Shown here piece after piece: positions 28,239-37,266 of a DNA stretch of 64,000 nucleotides. The DNA lies in contig JACZKS010000170.1 of assembly GCA_014859895.1 (NCBI GenBank), positions 54,727-118,726 on the forward strand. The letters are read 5' to 3'. Every line of letters begins with the position of its first letter. Positions within the stretch are counted from its first letter, which is position 1. Below the pieces are notes generated by a model. That model made no database searches. It had not been told where the DNA came from and saw nothing but the letters and a program-made list of their open reading frames with translations. This DNA comes from Rhodospirillales bacterium. Lineage in GTDB: Bacteria > Pseudomonadota > Alphaproteobacteria > Rhodospirillales > Shumkoniaceae. A program made the position numbers and the translations under genes.

Positions 28239-29082
28239 TCATCTCGTCGCACTGCTTGGCATCCCCCAGGCTCCGGCGGCACACGACGTACATCCCGGGC
28301 GGGGTCGAGAATACCCGGTCAATTTTGAACGCGGCATTGAGAAAGGCTCGATAGGTTGCGGGAATTCGCCTCCGCAGATCCATGCGGAGAAGGATCTCGC
28401 CCAGCGAGATGAACGCGAGGTGCACTCCGAAACTGGCTAGCCCTCCAAGGCCATAGACCCGCGTTCCCTCCCCCGGGAAGAGCAATCCAATCCGCGACAG
28501 CGGATATTGGCGATAACCGTGCCACAGATAGAGCGGCAACCCCCAGCCGCTCGGGACGATGTGCACTTGCATGCCCCCCGGCGCCACCAGTTCGTCAAGT
28601 TTCGCCAGAAGGCGGCGGTCGTTCGGGATGTGTTCGAGGGCCGAGTTGGAAAAGACGAGGTCAAAAGAATCGGCTTCGGTTAGGTCGTGGGCATCGCCGT
28701 GCACAAAACGGCGAGCGAAGGCTCCTGTTCCTCCGCCATCGCGGGCAAAGCGGTCATCGATGTCGACACCGACGTAGGTCCCCCGGTACCCGGCCCTCTC
28801 CAGGAGGTCGCTCATGCGGCCCGTTCCGCACCCGACGTCGAGGACGCGGATCTCGGCGGTCGGCAACAACCTCGGCAGTTCCTCGCGGATGAAGACCTGC
28901 CCCAGGAAACGCGTGGGTGACGGCGTTCCATCGGATTTCTCGACGCGCCCCCGACAGAACGGCCTGAATGGCATGGACCTGGGCAAACCAGCCATGTTCC
29001 GGCGCAGGTTGCGGACCAGATAGGTGAACCGCTTCAGTGGCGAAAGAGGTAGGTCGCCGTTGAGTTCTCTTTCGGCCCTCAC
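28228..29082 (-). CDS. Class I SAM-dependent methyltransferase
   Basis: A 284-residue protein starting at a GTG at 29082 with the strong site GAGAGGTGA just upstream. Motif I is RVLDVGCGTGRMSDLL, then YVGVDIDDRFARDG and the FDLVFSNSALEHIPND motif. A hydrophobic C-terminal part (LGGLASFGVHLAF) suggests membrane contact. It overlaps the start of the transglutaminase-like gene by 11 bases and is divergent from the aminotransferase at 29240. Function in glycan methylation is inferred from context. Confidence 0.83.
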   Translation of the reverse strand: MRAERELNGDLPLSPLKRFTYLVRNLRRNMAGLPRSMPFRPFCRGRVEKSDGTPSPTRFLGQVFIREELPRLLPTAEIRVLDVGCGTGRMSDLLERAGYRGTYVGVDIDDRFARDGGGTGAFARRFVHGDAHDLTEADSFDLVFSNSALEHIPNDRRLLAKLDELVAPGGMQVHIVPSGWGLPLYLWHGYRQYPLSRIGLLFPGEGTRVYGLGGLASFGVHLAFISLGEILLRMDLRRRIPATYRAFLNAAFKIDRVFSTPPGMYVVCRRSLGDAKQCDEMNDR

Positions 29083-29239
29083 CGCTCACCTCTCGAACGA
29101 TCGTAGGCGTCCGTCCCAGCAGAGATTGAGATCACGTCTGTTACGGCTGCGAAATTTGGGCGGGACATCTCGCTTTTCCTGCTCTAGCCTCGCTCCATCG
29201 CGGGCCGTCAAGCCTTCCATGGGAGAAGAAGAACACGCC

Positions 29240-30442
29240 ATGTTTCTGCCTTACGGACGACATTCGATCGACGACGACGATATTGCCGCCGTCGTTGAGG
29301 TCCTGAAAAGCGATTTCCTGACAACCGGCCCGGCCGTCATGGCGTTCGAGAAGGCGCTTGCCGAGAGGTTCCAGGTACCTAACGTCGTCGCCTGCATCAA
29401 TGGAACGGCAGCCTTGCATATGGCGGCGGACGCCCTTGGAATCGGTCCCGGCGACGTCGTCATCGTCCCGGCGATCACCTTCGCTGCCACGGCCAACGGG
29501 CCATCCATGACGGGAGCCAACATCGTCTTCGCCGATGTCGATCCGGAAACCGGCCTTTTGACCGGCGCCACCTTGGCGGAAGCGCTGCCCAGGTCGAGGC
29601 TGGCCGGCAGGCCGCGGGCCGTCTTTCCGGTCCATCTTAACGGCCAGTGCGTCGCCATGCGCGACATCGCTGAAATCGCTGGGGCAAACGAACTCCTTGT
29701 CGTTGAGGACGCCTGCCACGCGATCGGCGGAACGACCGCCGGACGCGATGGCGTCGATACGCCGGTCGGCTCCTGCGCATGGTCCGACGCCGCGACGTTC
29801 TCGTTTCATCCGGTCAAGACCATCGCGATGGGTGAAGGCGGCGCCGTCTCCACCCGGAACGCCGCCGTCGCCGAGCGACTTCGACTGTTGCGCAGCCACG
29901 GCATCACACGGGACCCCAAAGCATTCGTTCATAAGGATGCGGCCTTCGGCGCCGACGGGCGCGTCAATCCCTGGTATTACGAAATGCAGGTCCTGGGCCA
30001 CAACTATCGCGCGCCGGACATCAACTGCGCGCTCGGCCTCAGTCAACTCAAGAAGCTCGATCTTTTTGCCGCCAAACGCCGCGGCCTGGTCGCAGCCTAT
30101 GACGAGAAAATCGCCTCGCTGGCGCCTATCGTCCGACCGTTGCCTCGAATGGGAGGCCAGAAACCGGTCTGGCATACCTACGGCGTGCGGATCGATTTCC
30201 GTGCCGCCGGCGTGTCCCGAGCCGACGCCATGAGGCGGCTTGCGGAAAAGGGTATCGGCTCGCAGGTTCACTACATCCCGGTCCCGGATCAGCCATATTG
30301 GCGCGCCCGGGTCGGGACGGTTCAGTATCCGGGGGCGAAGGCCTATTACGAAAGCGTTCTCACCCTACCCCTGTTCGTCGAGATGGGCGAAGAAGACGTC
30401 GATCGCGTGATCGCCGCGCTTTCGCAAACCTTCGGGCTCTAG
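29240..30442 (+). CDS. pseC: PseC-type UDP-4-keto-sugar aminotransferase (DegT/DnrJ/EryC1/StrS)
   Basis: A 400-residue PLP enzyme from the ATG at 29240 (GAGAAGAAG upstream; an earlier ATG at 29219 is possible). The start FLPYGRHSIDDDDIAAV, the LTTGPAV motif, the NGTAALHMA phosphate-binding loop, FSFHPVKTIAMGEGG with the PLP lysine at about residue 193, and VHYIPVPDQPYW near the end all match PseC-type aminotransferases. PseC converts the PseB product to the 4-amino sugar on the way to pseudaminic acid. It stands alone on the plus strand, 28 kb from pseB, and overlaps the stop of the convergent GT9 gene (shared CTAG). A different 4-keto-sugar substrate is possible. Confidence 0.75.
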   Translation: MFLPYGRHSIDDDDIAAVVEVLKSDFLTTGPAVMAFEKALAERFQVPNVVACINGTAALHMAADALGIGPGDVVIVPAITFAATANGPSMTGANIVFADVDPETGLLTGATLAEALPRSRLAGRPRAVFPVHLNGQCVAMRDIAEIAGANELLVVEDACHAIGGTTAGRDGVDTPVGSCAWSDAATFSFHPVKTIAMGEGGAVSTRNAAVAERLRLLRSHGITRDPKAFVHKDAAFGADGRVNPWYYEMQVLGHNYRAPDINCALGLSQLKKLDLFAAKRRGLVAAYDEKIASLAPIVRPLPRMGGQKPVWHTYGVRIDFRAAGVSRADAMRRLAEKGIGSQVHYIPVPDQPYWRARVGTVQYPGAKAYYESVLTLPLFVEMGEEDVDRVIAALSQTFGL

Positions 30443-31449
30443 CCAAGCTCCCCGTTCAACAAATGCAGCGCGGTGTCGGCAACCTCGCCGACCTCGATGT
30501 CGAGCATGCAGCGGTGACCATTCAGGCACCAGCCCGCGTTGCCGCATGGCGCACAGAACACATGCTTGCAGATCGTCGTCTGATGATCCGGATAGCCGAT
30601 GAATTCCGGCAGGGTCACACCGCCCCAGAGGATGAGCGCGCGGGCGTCGACGGCCCGCGCCGCGTGCATCAGCCCCCCCTCGGTTCCGATGAACAGGGTG
30701 GCGCTGCCTATGACGAGTGCGGCATCCCGAAAGCCGGTCCGTCCCGTCAGATCGACAATGCCCTCCAAGATTCCAGAACGCCCCAGGCCGACCTGCGCGA
30801 CCGGCAGGTCCGGATGGGCCTCCCGCACACGGTCGACGACCGCCTGCCAGCGATCCATCGGCCAGGCGCGGAGTTCCCCGAACCAGTCGCGATTGGTGTC
30901 CGGTTCAATGGCGACGAACGCCTTGTGCAGCCCCGCTTCCGCCAGCAACCGCGACACCGCCGACCGCTCGTCCTGCGTGAAATGCAAATTTGGCGGTTCC
31001 TCGACGCGCTCGACACCGAACGGCTCGGCCATCGCATCGACGGCCCGGCCCTGCTTCCAATAGGTTCGGCGCCGGGTCTGACGGGCGGCATAGGAATGGC
31101 GCTGCAGGTCGATATGAACGAAGTGGGGACCGCCTTCGGCCCGCACCCGCTCGGCCCGACGGAATATCCAATCCTCGTAGCATCGGCGGGCAGGCGGGAA
31201 CTTCAGGATGAGGCGGGCGCCGGTATCGAGCCCGCGCGACCCCAGGCTTTTCCGCCGCGCCTCGGTAAAGGCGACGAAGGGATTGTGACGGAACACGGCG
31301 TTGTCGCTAAGAGAGACGGATCCTTCGTACAAGCGGCCGGCCAGTAAATCGGAGATCCCCGGCATAAAACAAGCAACGGGGGTTTCACCGTCGTGGTCGC
31401 GGACGGCCTTTAAAATGGCCGTCCAGATGAGATCGCCGCCCAGGCCCAT
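30439..31449 (-). CDS. Glycosyltransferase family 9 (heptosyltransferase-like)
   Basis: A 336-residue protein. The start GLGGDLIWTAILKAV matches the GT9 N-terminus. The second half has AFVAIEPDTNRDWFGELRAWP and LFIGTEGGLMHAARAVDAR, the donor-binding signature of heptosyltransferase-like GT9 enzymes. Several cysteines near the end (HVFCAPCGNAGWCLNGHRCML) could bind a metal, which is common in this subgroup. Last gene of the long minus-strand run; its stop overlaps that of the convergent aminotransferase gene. Substrate may be a heptose or another sugar. Confidence 0.85.
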   Translation of the reverse strand: MGLGGDLIWTAILKAVRDHDGETPVACFMPGISDLLAGRLYEGSVSLSDNAVFRHNPFVAFTEARRKSLGSRGLDTGARLILKFPPARRCYEDWIFRRAERVRAEGGPHFVHIDLQRHSYAARQTRRRTYWKQGRAVDAMAEPFGVERVEEPPNLHFTQDERSAVSRLLAEAGLHKAFVAIEPDTNRDWFGELRAWPMDRWQAVVDRVREAHPDLPVAQVGLGRSGILEGIVDLTGRTGFRDAALVIGSATLFIGTEGGLMHAARAVDARALILWGGVTLPEFIGYPDHQTTICKHVFCAPCGNAGWCLNGHRCMLDIEVGEVADTALHLLNGELG

Positions 31450-31457
31450 TCCCTAGC

Positions 31458-32165
31458 TCACGAAACGGCAGCGGCTTTGATGATCATCGCCTGATAGTAC
31501 GCCGTCACCACCGGCCGTTCCGGCTTGTCGGCGAGGAATTCGTCGATGGCCTTGCGAACCCCCTGGCATTTGGGCGAATCGAAATCGTCGAACAGCATGA
31601 CGCCCCCCGGGACCAGCCGGGGATAGAAGAACGCCAGCGCGTCCTTGACCGACTGATAGATATCGACGTCGACATAGACCAGCGCGAACGTCTTCTCCTC
31701 GAGGCCGGCCGCCGTCGCCGGAAAGAACCCCTTGTGGAAGGCGATCCTTTCACGGAAAGGGGCAAGAAAGGAGCGGACGTCGTCGTATCGCGTATCGGCA
31801 AAATCGCCCGTCCGATGCGCATCGATACCGGCATCGACCTCCGGCATGCCCTCGAAGGTATCGAACAGATGGATTGTCTTGCCGGGGGCGGCACGTGCCG
31901 TCAGATAGGCGGTCCCCCCTTTATAGACGCCGATCTCGGCAAAATCTCCGTTGCTCCCCTCGAGGGTGCGGGCCAATTGATGGAGGACGAAACACCGCTC
32001 GCGGGGAACGAGGGTAACGCCCTCGATCTTGGCCATGGCGTCGATGAACGCGGCGTCCTTGGCCCAAATGTCCGGCCAATCGATGTACCTGGGCGCAAGC
32101 TTTAGGCGGGCCGGACGCAGGCAGGCCGACAGGAACGTCCTCACGACGTGCCGAATGGACGTCAT
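31458..32165 (-). CDS. TylF/MycF-type O-methyltransferase
   Basis: A 235-residue protein from the ATG at 32165, which overlaps the stop of the upstream methyltransferase (ATGA). It has the TylF-family signatures DFAEIGVYKGGTAYLTA, HLFDTFEGMPEVDAG, and ALVYVDVDIYQSVKDAL followed by VMLFDDFDSPKCQG, which carry SAM and metal-binding residues. TylF and MycF methylate hydroxyl groups of deoxysugars. Here it probably methylates a sugar in the glycan. It is followed by the GT9 gene after 8 bases. Confidence 0.9.
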   Translation of the reverse strand: MTSIRHVVRTFLSACLRPARLKLAPRYIDWPDIWAKDAAFIDAMAKIEGVTLVPRERCFVLHQLARTLEGSNGDFAEIGVYKGGTAYLTARAAPGKTIHLFDTFEGMPEVDAGIDAHRTGDFADTRYDDVRSFLAPFRERIAFHKGFFPATAAGLEEKTFALVYVDVDIYQSVKDALAFFYPRLVPGGVMLFDDFDSPKCQGVRKAIDEFLADKPERPVVTAYYQAMIIKAAAVS

Positions 32166-32986
32166 ATTCCGTCTCCCCGCTCCACGGGCTGAGGCAACGG
32201 TTTCTTCGCCACCGCCATTAACATGTGCGCGACGAGGCCGCCTGGGATGAACGGCGTCAGCACAATGCCAAGTCCCTTCGTCGCCAGCCATTCGTAGGGA
32301 AAGCCAAACTCATGGTGCAGACTTCGTAAGACCCCCTGCCGTTTGTGGATCGGCCGGATATCGAGGACCGAGAAGCCACCGCGCGCCAGTAGCCCCCGCA
32401 CTTCCGGCCGGGTCAGGCGCCACTGATAAAACCGCTCCTTTCCGGAGCGGGGGTCCACCTTCCGCCTTCTGTCGAAAGTTGCCCGTAGGGCATGGCGAAA
32501 GTTATCGAAAGGGACGCTGATGAACAGATAGCCGCCGGGCTTGAGAATCCGCCATGCCTCGGCCACGCAGCGCTCAAGCCCTTCTTCGAAATGCTCGAAG
32601 GTCCCCCACGAGAAATAGCCGTCGAAGCTGTCGGCAGGCAGCCCAGTCTCGCGAATGTCGCCCACCGCGAACTCGACGTCGGGAAATAGTTCCTTGAGCT
32701 TGGCGACGGTGCTGCGACTGATGTCCAGGCCGAGGGTGGGATAGCCCTTCCGCGTCAAATAGGCCGACCAGTCGCCCAGCCCGCAGCCGCCGTCCAACAG
32801 GCGCGCTCCCGGCGACAAGGACTCGATATAGGGCTGCATGATCCGGTATTCGGCCTTGCCCGGGATTTTATTGATCGCTGCCTTGGGACCCCCTTCGCGT
32901 TCCCACACCGCCGTCCAATAGCGCTCGACGAAGGCAATCTCGCTTTCGCTTTGAGTACTGTCGATTTCCACGAAGTCCTTGCGCAT
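32162..32986 (-). CDS. Class I SAM-dependent methyltransferase
   Basis: A 274-residue protein. Motif I is ARLLDGGCGLGDWSAYL (Gly-Gly in place of Val-Gly), followed by GLDISRSTVAKLKE and the DGYFSWGTFEHFEEG motif. A C-terminal segment (GLGIVLTPFIPGGLVAHML) is hydrophobic. It starts 9 bases after the GT4 gene and overlaps the TylF-type gene by ATGA, so all three form one translational chain. Substrate unknown. Confidence 0.84.
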   Translation of the reverse strand: MRKDFVEIDSTQSESEIAFVERYWTAVWEREGGPKAAINKIPGKAEYRIMQPYIESLSPGARLLDGGCGLGDWSAYLTRKGYPTLGLDISRSTVAKLKELFPDVEFAVGDIRETGLPADSFDGYFSWGTFEHFEEGLERCVAEAWRILKPGGYLFISVPFDNFRHALRATFDRRRKVDPRSGKERFYQWRLTRPEVRGLLARGGFSVLDIRPIHKRQGVLRSLHHEFGFPYEWLATKGLGIVLTPFIPGGLVAHMLMAVAKKPLPQPVERGDGI

Positions 32987-32995
32987 GGATCGGCC

Positions 32996-34024
32996 CTAAA
33001 ACGGAATCTGGTTGAATACAAACCGGAGCGGGTTTCGCCAGATCCGGCGGATGGCCACGATCTCGTTGCGTCGTGCCAGCAGGTTATCGAGAAGCTTGAT
33101 CCACGCTGCCGTGCATCTTTCGCTGGTATGGGGATAGGCGGGCATGAGCGCTGCCAGGCCATGGTATTGGCCGATATAGCGGCTGAGCGCCACCGGAAAG
33201 TCCTCTGGCCCGTCGAAGGCAACGCCGAACTTGTCACAGTACTCCGGTAGACATCCGCTGTTGCGGTACAATAACGGCAATCCGCACAAGGCCCCTTCGT
33301 TCTGATGATTCCCGCCGGGTTCGTTCAACGACGCCGTCACGTACCCGTGGTGCGCGCGCAATTCGTCGGCAAGAGCGGAACCGTCCAGAGGCTCGAGATA
33401 CCGTGCGTTTCTGAACCGAAAACCGGCGGGCAGATTGCCGATATAGGTGAATGCGAACCGGTCGTGCCAAGCCGGCTCCGCCAACATGGCGTCGATCCGG
33501 GTGTAGACGTCGAAGCCCTTCATCCAGTTGGCGCCCCAGTGATGAGTGACCAGGCGCAGGGGTTCCCGGCCGTCCCAGGCCTGGAAACCGACAGGGTTGA
33601 ACACGCTTGTGTCCGAGCCGTTGTGGATGACGCTGGAGGCACGCGGGGGATGGGACTTCCATATCGGCAGTTCCCGGAGCCACGCACCGACGAACACGGT
33701 ATGGTCCGCGCAATAGTTGGCAAGCCGCAGACGATGGTTCATGGTTCGCGTTCCCTTTCGTTCGTCGCATTCGTTGATCCTATGAACGACGACGGCGCGC
33801 GAATTCCGGAAGGCCAAATAGCGAAGAATGTGCGATGCACCGATGGTCACATTCGGCAGACGGGAACGGGGATCCACCATCAGGATGATGTCGACGTCGC
33901 CATCGGCCAAGTCCGGAACCACCTCATGTCCGACTTGGCGCAACGCCGTCGTCAACGAGGACACGAAGGAATTCCCCCCGCCCCATGGCCCCTCGTGGAT
34001 CCTATAGCCGATACAGACCTTCAT
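32996..34024 (-). CDS. Glycosyltransferase, GT4-like
   Basis: About 342 residues from the ATG at 34024, which has GAGAGGGATCG upstream; the open frame reaches much further, but that part is the shadow of asnB copy 4. It begins VCIGYRIHEGPWGGGNSFVSS, has SVIHNGSDTSVFNP, and NEPGGNHQNEGALCGLP gives an EX7E-like pattern. This is a compact GT-B enzyme seen in many O-antigen loci. It lies 35 bases downstream of asnB copy 4. Confidence 0.8.
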   Translation of the reverse strand: MKVCIGYRIHEGPWGGGNSFVSSLTTALRQVGHEVVPDLADGDVDIILMVDPRSRLPNVTIGASHILRYLAFRNSRAVVVHRINECDERKGTRTMNHRLRLANYCADHTVFVGAWLRELPIWKSHPPRASSVIHNGSDTSVFNPVGFQAWDGREPLRLVTHHWGANWMKGFDVYTRIDAMLAEPAWHDRFAFTYIGNLPAGFRFRNARYLEPLDGSALADELRAHHGYVTASLNEPGGNHQNEGALCGLPLLYRNSGCLPEYCDKFGVAFDGPEDFPVALSRYIGQYHGLAALMPAYPHTSERCTAAWIKLLDNLLARRNEIVAIRRIWRNPLRFVFNQIPF

Positions 34025-34059
34025 CGATCCCTCTCGACGCGCATCCAGGGGCCCTATCG

Positions 34060-35979
34060 TCAGAAAGATGCGCCATATTTCTCGCGCCACACCTCGAACA
34101 TCAGCAGGGACCACAACCTGTTCTGGTGATTTCTCAGACCGCCCTGGTGTTCTTTCCAGACCCGGGCGATTGCGGATCGGCAAAAAAGCGCCGGTTCGTT
34201 CGCCATCAGATGGTCGAGGGTTGCCCGTCCCCATTCCCTCAAGGGACCCCGCAGCCAGTCGCCGGTCGGCGAAGAAAAGCCGCGTTTCTGACGGTCGATC
34301 AGTGCCTCGGGCAGATAGCGGCCCAACAGCCGTCGGAGAGGCATTTTCCCCCTGCCATCGCTCAAATGGTAGTGCCTCGGCATGCCAAAAGCGAACTCGA
34401 CGACCTTGTGGTCGAGCAACGGCGAACGCACCTCGAGGCCGAAAGCCATGGAGGCTCGATCCACCTTTGCCAGAATGTCGTCCGGCAGGAAACGCCGGGC
34501 ATCGCAGCACTGCATCCGCAAAATGGGATCGCCGAGAGAAGGTGGCGGCTCGGCCCGTCCGACCGGAGTCGCCTGCTGCCGCAGCACCTCGGACGGACAC
34601 AGCCAGTAGGCGGTGACGCGGCGATAGAGTTCGTCGATGTCCGGGGCATCGACCAATTCGGCATAGCGGCCTATCCGCTCGCCCAAGGCTAGGCCGTCGC
34701 CGACCCGGCCGGCGATCCCCCACGTGCCCGACGGGATGCCCGCCATCAGCGCCCCGGCTAGGCGCCTGAAAGGCATGGGATAGCGCCGCAGATTCCGCCA
34801 AATCCTGTCCGTCCACGGATATCGCGAATAGCCTGCGAACATCTCGTCGCCGCCATCGCCCGACAGCGCCACCGTAACATGGCTTCGCGCCTTCATGCTG
34901 ATCAAGGCGGTGGGCAGGACGGAGTTGTCAGCCAGAGGCTCGTCAAACCATTCGGTGATGCGTTCGGCGGAGTTCAGGACATCCTCGCCCGACAGCTTGA
35001 ATTCGACGTGCTCCGTGCCGAGGATCTCGGCCACGCGGCGGGCGAATTGGCCTTCGTCGTACTCGCCCCCGTCGAACGAGAGACAGAAAGAGCGGACGGG
35101 AGCGGATGCCTCCTCCCGCATGATCGCCGCTATCAGCGACGAATCGACACCTCCAGACAGAAGGATACCGACCGGGACGTCGGCGATCATGCGATGCGCG
35201 ACCGATTCCCGAAGCAACTTCTCCAACTCGGCATCGGCTTCCTGCCGATTGGGCGGTGGCGCTTGACGACAGAGGGTCCCGGCTATCGCATCGAGGCTCC
35301 AGTACCGAAGCTCTGACACCTTTCTACCCTCCGAAAACCGGACCAGAGTCCCCGGCAGCAGCTTGTTGACGCCGGTAATGATGGAAACCGGAGACGGCAC
35401 ATACCCGAGTGTCAGATAGGAGCCGAATGCCTCGTTGCTGATCTTGCGGTCGATTTCTGCAACATGCTTCAGCGCGTTCAGTTCGGAAGCGAAGAAAAGA
35501 CGGCCGCCGACCGTCGCCCAGTAGAGCGGCTTCTTTCCCATTCGATCGCGAACCAGGGTGATCGTACGATCGCGTCGGGACCACAATGCGAAGGCGAACA
35601 TGCCGTCGCAACGCCGTATCGCCGCCTCCACCCCCCATGCAGCGCAGGCCTCGAGCAAGACCTCCGTGTCGGACGTTCCTCTCAGCATCCGACCCGCACG
35701 CTCCAGATCCTTCGCCAGTTCCCGGAAGTTGTAGATCTCGCCGTTGAAGGTGATGACATAGTTGCCGCACGCGCTGATCATCGGCTGATGGCCGGTCGGG
35801 CTGAGGTCGATGATCGATAGGCGGCGGTGCCCAAGACAGATGCCGGCCGCCTCGTCGCACCAAAGCCCCTCGTCGTCGGGTCCCCGATGCCGAAGCGCGT
35901 GCGTCATCGCCGAGACAAGGCGGCGAACCCCCTTCATATCGCGGGCGCTCCAATCGACCGCTCCGGCAATACCGCACAT
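34060..35979 (-). CDS. asnB: Asparagine synthase-type glutamine amidotransferase, copy 4
   Basis: A 639-residue enzyme starting MCGIAGA with Cys2, then RHRGPDDEG in the glutaminase domain and LSGGVDSSLIA near residue 274 in the synthetase domain. DILAKVDRASMAFGLEVRSP is the conserved synthetase helix. All motifs are intact. It sits between two GT4-type genes. As with the other copies, amidation of a carboxylated sugar is more likely than asparagine synthesis, because it is embedded among glycan genes. Confidence 0.92.
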   Translation of the reverse strand: MCGIAGAVDWSARDMKGVRRLVSAMTHALRHRGPDDEGLWCDEAAGICLGHRRLSIIDLSPTGHQPMISACGNYVITFNGEIYNFRELAKDLERAGRMLRGTSDTEVLLEACAAWGVEAAIRRCDGMFAFALWSRRDRTITLVRDRMGKKPLYWATVGGRLFFASELNALKHVAEIDRKISNEAFGSYLTLGYVPSPVSIITGVNKLLPGTLVRFSEGRKVSELRYWSLDAIAGTLCRQAPPPNRQEADAELEKLLRESVAHRMIADVPVGILLSGGVDSSLIAAIMREEASAPVRSFCLSFDGGEYDEGQFARRVAEILGTEHVEFKLSGEDVLNSAERITEWFDEPLADNSVLPTALISMKARSHVTVALSGDGGDEMFAGYSRYPWTDRIWRNLRRYPMPFRRLAGALMAGIPSGTWGIAGRVGDGLALGERIGRYAELVDAPDIDELYRRVTAYWLCPSEVLRQQATPVGRAEPPPSLGDPILRMQCCDARRFLPDDILAKVDRASMAFGLEVRSPLLDHKVVEFAFGMPRHYHLSDGRGKMPLRRLLGRYLPEALIDRQKRGFSSPTGDWLRGPLREWGRATLDHLMANEPALFCRSAIARVWKEHQGGLRNHQNRLWSLLMFEVWREKYGASF

Positions 35980-36078
35980 GCCGTCCGACCTCTTCCTAGC
36001 GGCCTACCGCGACATTGGCGAAGGCGATCGTGCTGGCCGCCGATCGCGTGGCGGCACAACACAAGACCCGGATGGCCA

Positions 36079-37266
36079 TCAATGGCGCGCCCCCGCCCGC
36101 GCCGCAAGACCTCGCTCGACCAACGGAACCATGCTGCGGTTCATGTCCTCAATCGTGAAGTGATCCTCCACCGTCTTCCGCCCGGCCATCCCGATCCGCG
36201 CCGCCAGCGCCCCATCATCGCGAAGGGACTCGACGGCAGCGCGCAGGGCGGCGGGATCCCCCGGCGGGATAAGCAAGCAGTTCTCGCCGTCCTTCAGGTA
36301 TTCCGGCGTCCACAGCCCCTTGTTGCGCGACAGCACGACCGGGCGGCCGCACGCCATCGCTTGCAGCGTCACGCTGTAGCCGCTCGGCTGAAAGACATCG
36401 TGAAGCGGCACGACGACCGCCCCCGCATTCCTGTACAGATCACGCAAGACCGCATCCGTCAGTTGCGACTTCCAGAAACTGCCCTCCGTGACCTCGACAT
36501 TGGCGGCATCGGATGTCCGCTTGACCGGCAAGCGGGTAATGATCGTCACGGGGTACGGCAGCCGCGCCGAAACCAGCGTGTCGTAGTCTCGATTGGGATC
36601 GGACCCGATGGACAAAACCTTGAAGTCCCTGTCATCGCCGCCGCCCTTCTCCGTCGCCGGCGTCCAGAACGATTCATCCACGCCAAATCGCACCAATGCC
36701 GTCTTCGCCTCGGGAAGGCTCCACCGCCGCACCGCCTCCGCGCGATCGGCCGGGCCGAAGAAGCCGATGACGTCCAACCCATCGAGGGCCCGCCTCACAT
36801 AACGGTTCAGAATACAGCGGCCAAGGGGGGAAACATGGCGGGGAATGTCGCCGAATCCATGAAAAAAGCCGATCGTGAAGGGGCGGTCGCGATGGCCGCA
36901 GAAGTAATTCCCCATGGTCAGGCTGAAATGGTCCATGAAGCTGACAAGCACCTTTGCGCGTGCCCACTGAGGTCGCAGACCTGCCAGATACTGGCGCCTT
37001 ATGCTGATTCCGGAAATTCGGGAGACGATACGCTCTCCAACATGGATCGCTTTCGCCGCGGCGCCCGTATAGGGCTCGGACGTATTCATGATGCGCGTAT
37101 CGATGCCGTTCTCCAACAGGCCGAAAAAACTGTAGAAGAACTCCCGCGGTGCCTCTCCCCGAAGGACCGCCTCGACCCTCTCTTCAAGGCCTGACTTGAG
37201 CAGTAGGAAGACGTCGGCATCTCCGGGTCCGATCCGGGTCCGTGCCACGTTCATCTCTTCTCTCAC
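36079..37266 (-). CDS. GT-B glycosyltransferase, GT4-like
   Basis: A 395-residue protein. A GTG at 37266 overlaps the stop of the epimerase gene (GTGA) and has GGAG upstream; an ATG four codons later also has a good site, so the start is uncertain by 12 bases. The donor half has FQPSGYSVTLQAMACGRPV followed by VLSRNKGLWTPEYL, a GT4-like pattern in which glutamines replace the usual EX7E glutamates. The gene is 99 bases upstream of asnB copy 4 in the same direction; I saw nothing clear in that gap. Substrate unknown. Confidence 0.75.
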   Translation of the reverse strand: MREEMNVARTRIGPGDADVFLLLKSGLEERVEAVLRGEAPREFFYSFFGLLENGIDTRIMNTSEPYTGAAAKAIHVGERIVSRISGISIRRQYLAGLRPQWARAKVLVSFMDHFSLTMGNYFCGHRDRPFTIGFFHGFGDIPRHVSPLGRCILNRYVRRALDGLDVIGFFGPADRAEAVRRWSLPEAKTALVRFGVDESFWTPATEKGGGDDRDFKVLSIGSDPNRDYDTLVSARLPYPVTIITRLPVKRTSDAANVEVTEGSFWKSQLTDAVLRDLYRNAGAVVVPLHDVFQPSGYSVTLQAMACGRPVVLSRNKGLWTPEYLKDGENCLLIPPGDPAALRAAVESLRDDGALAARIGMAGRKTVEDHFTIEDMNRSMVPLVERGLAARAGARH

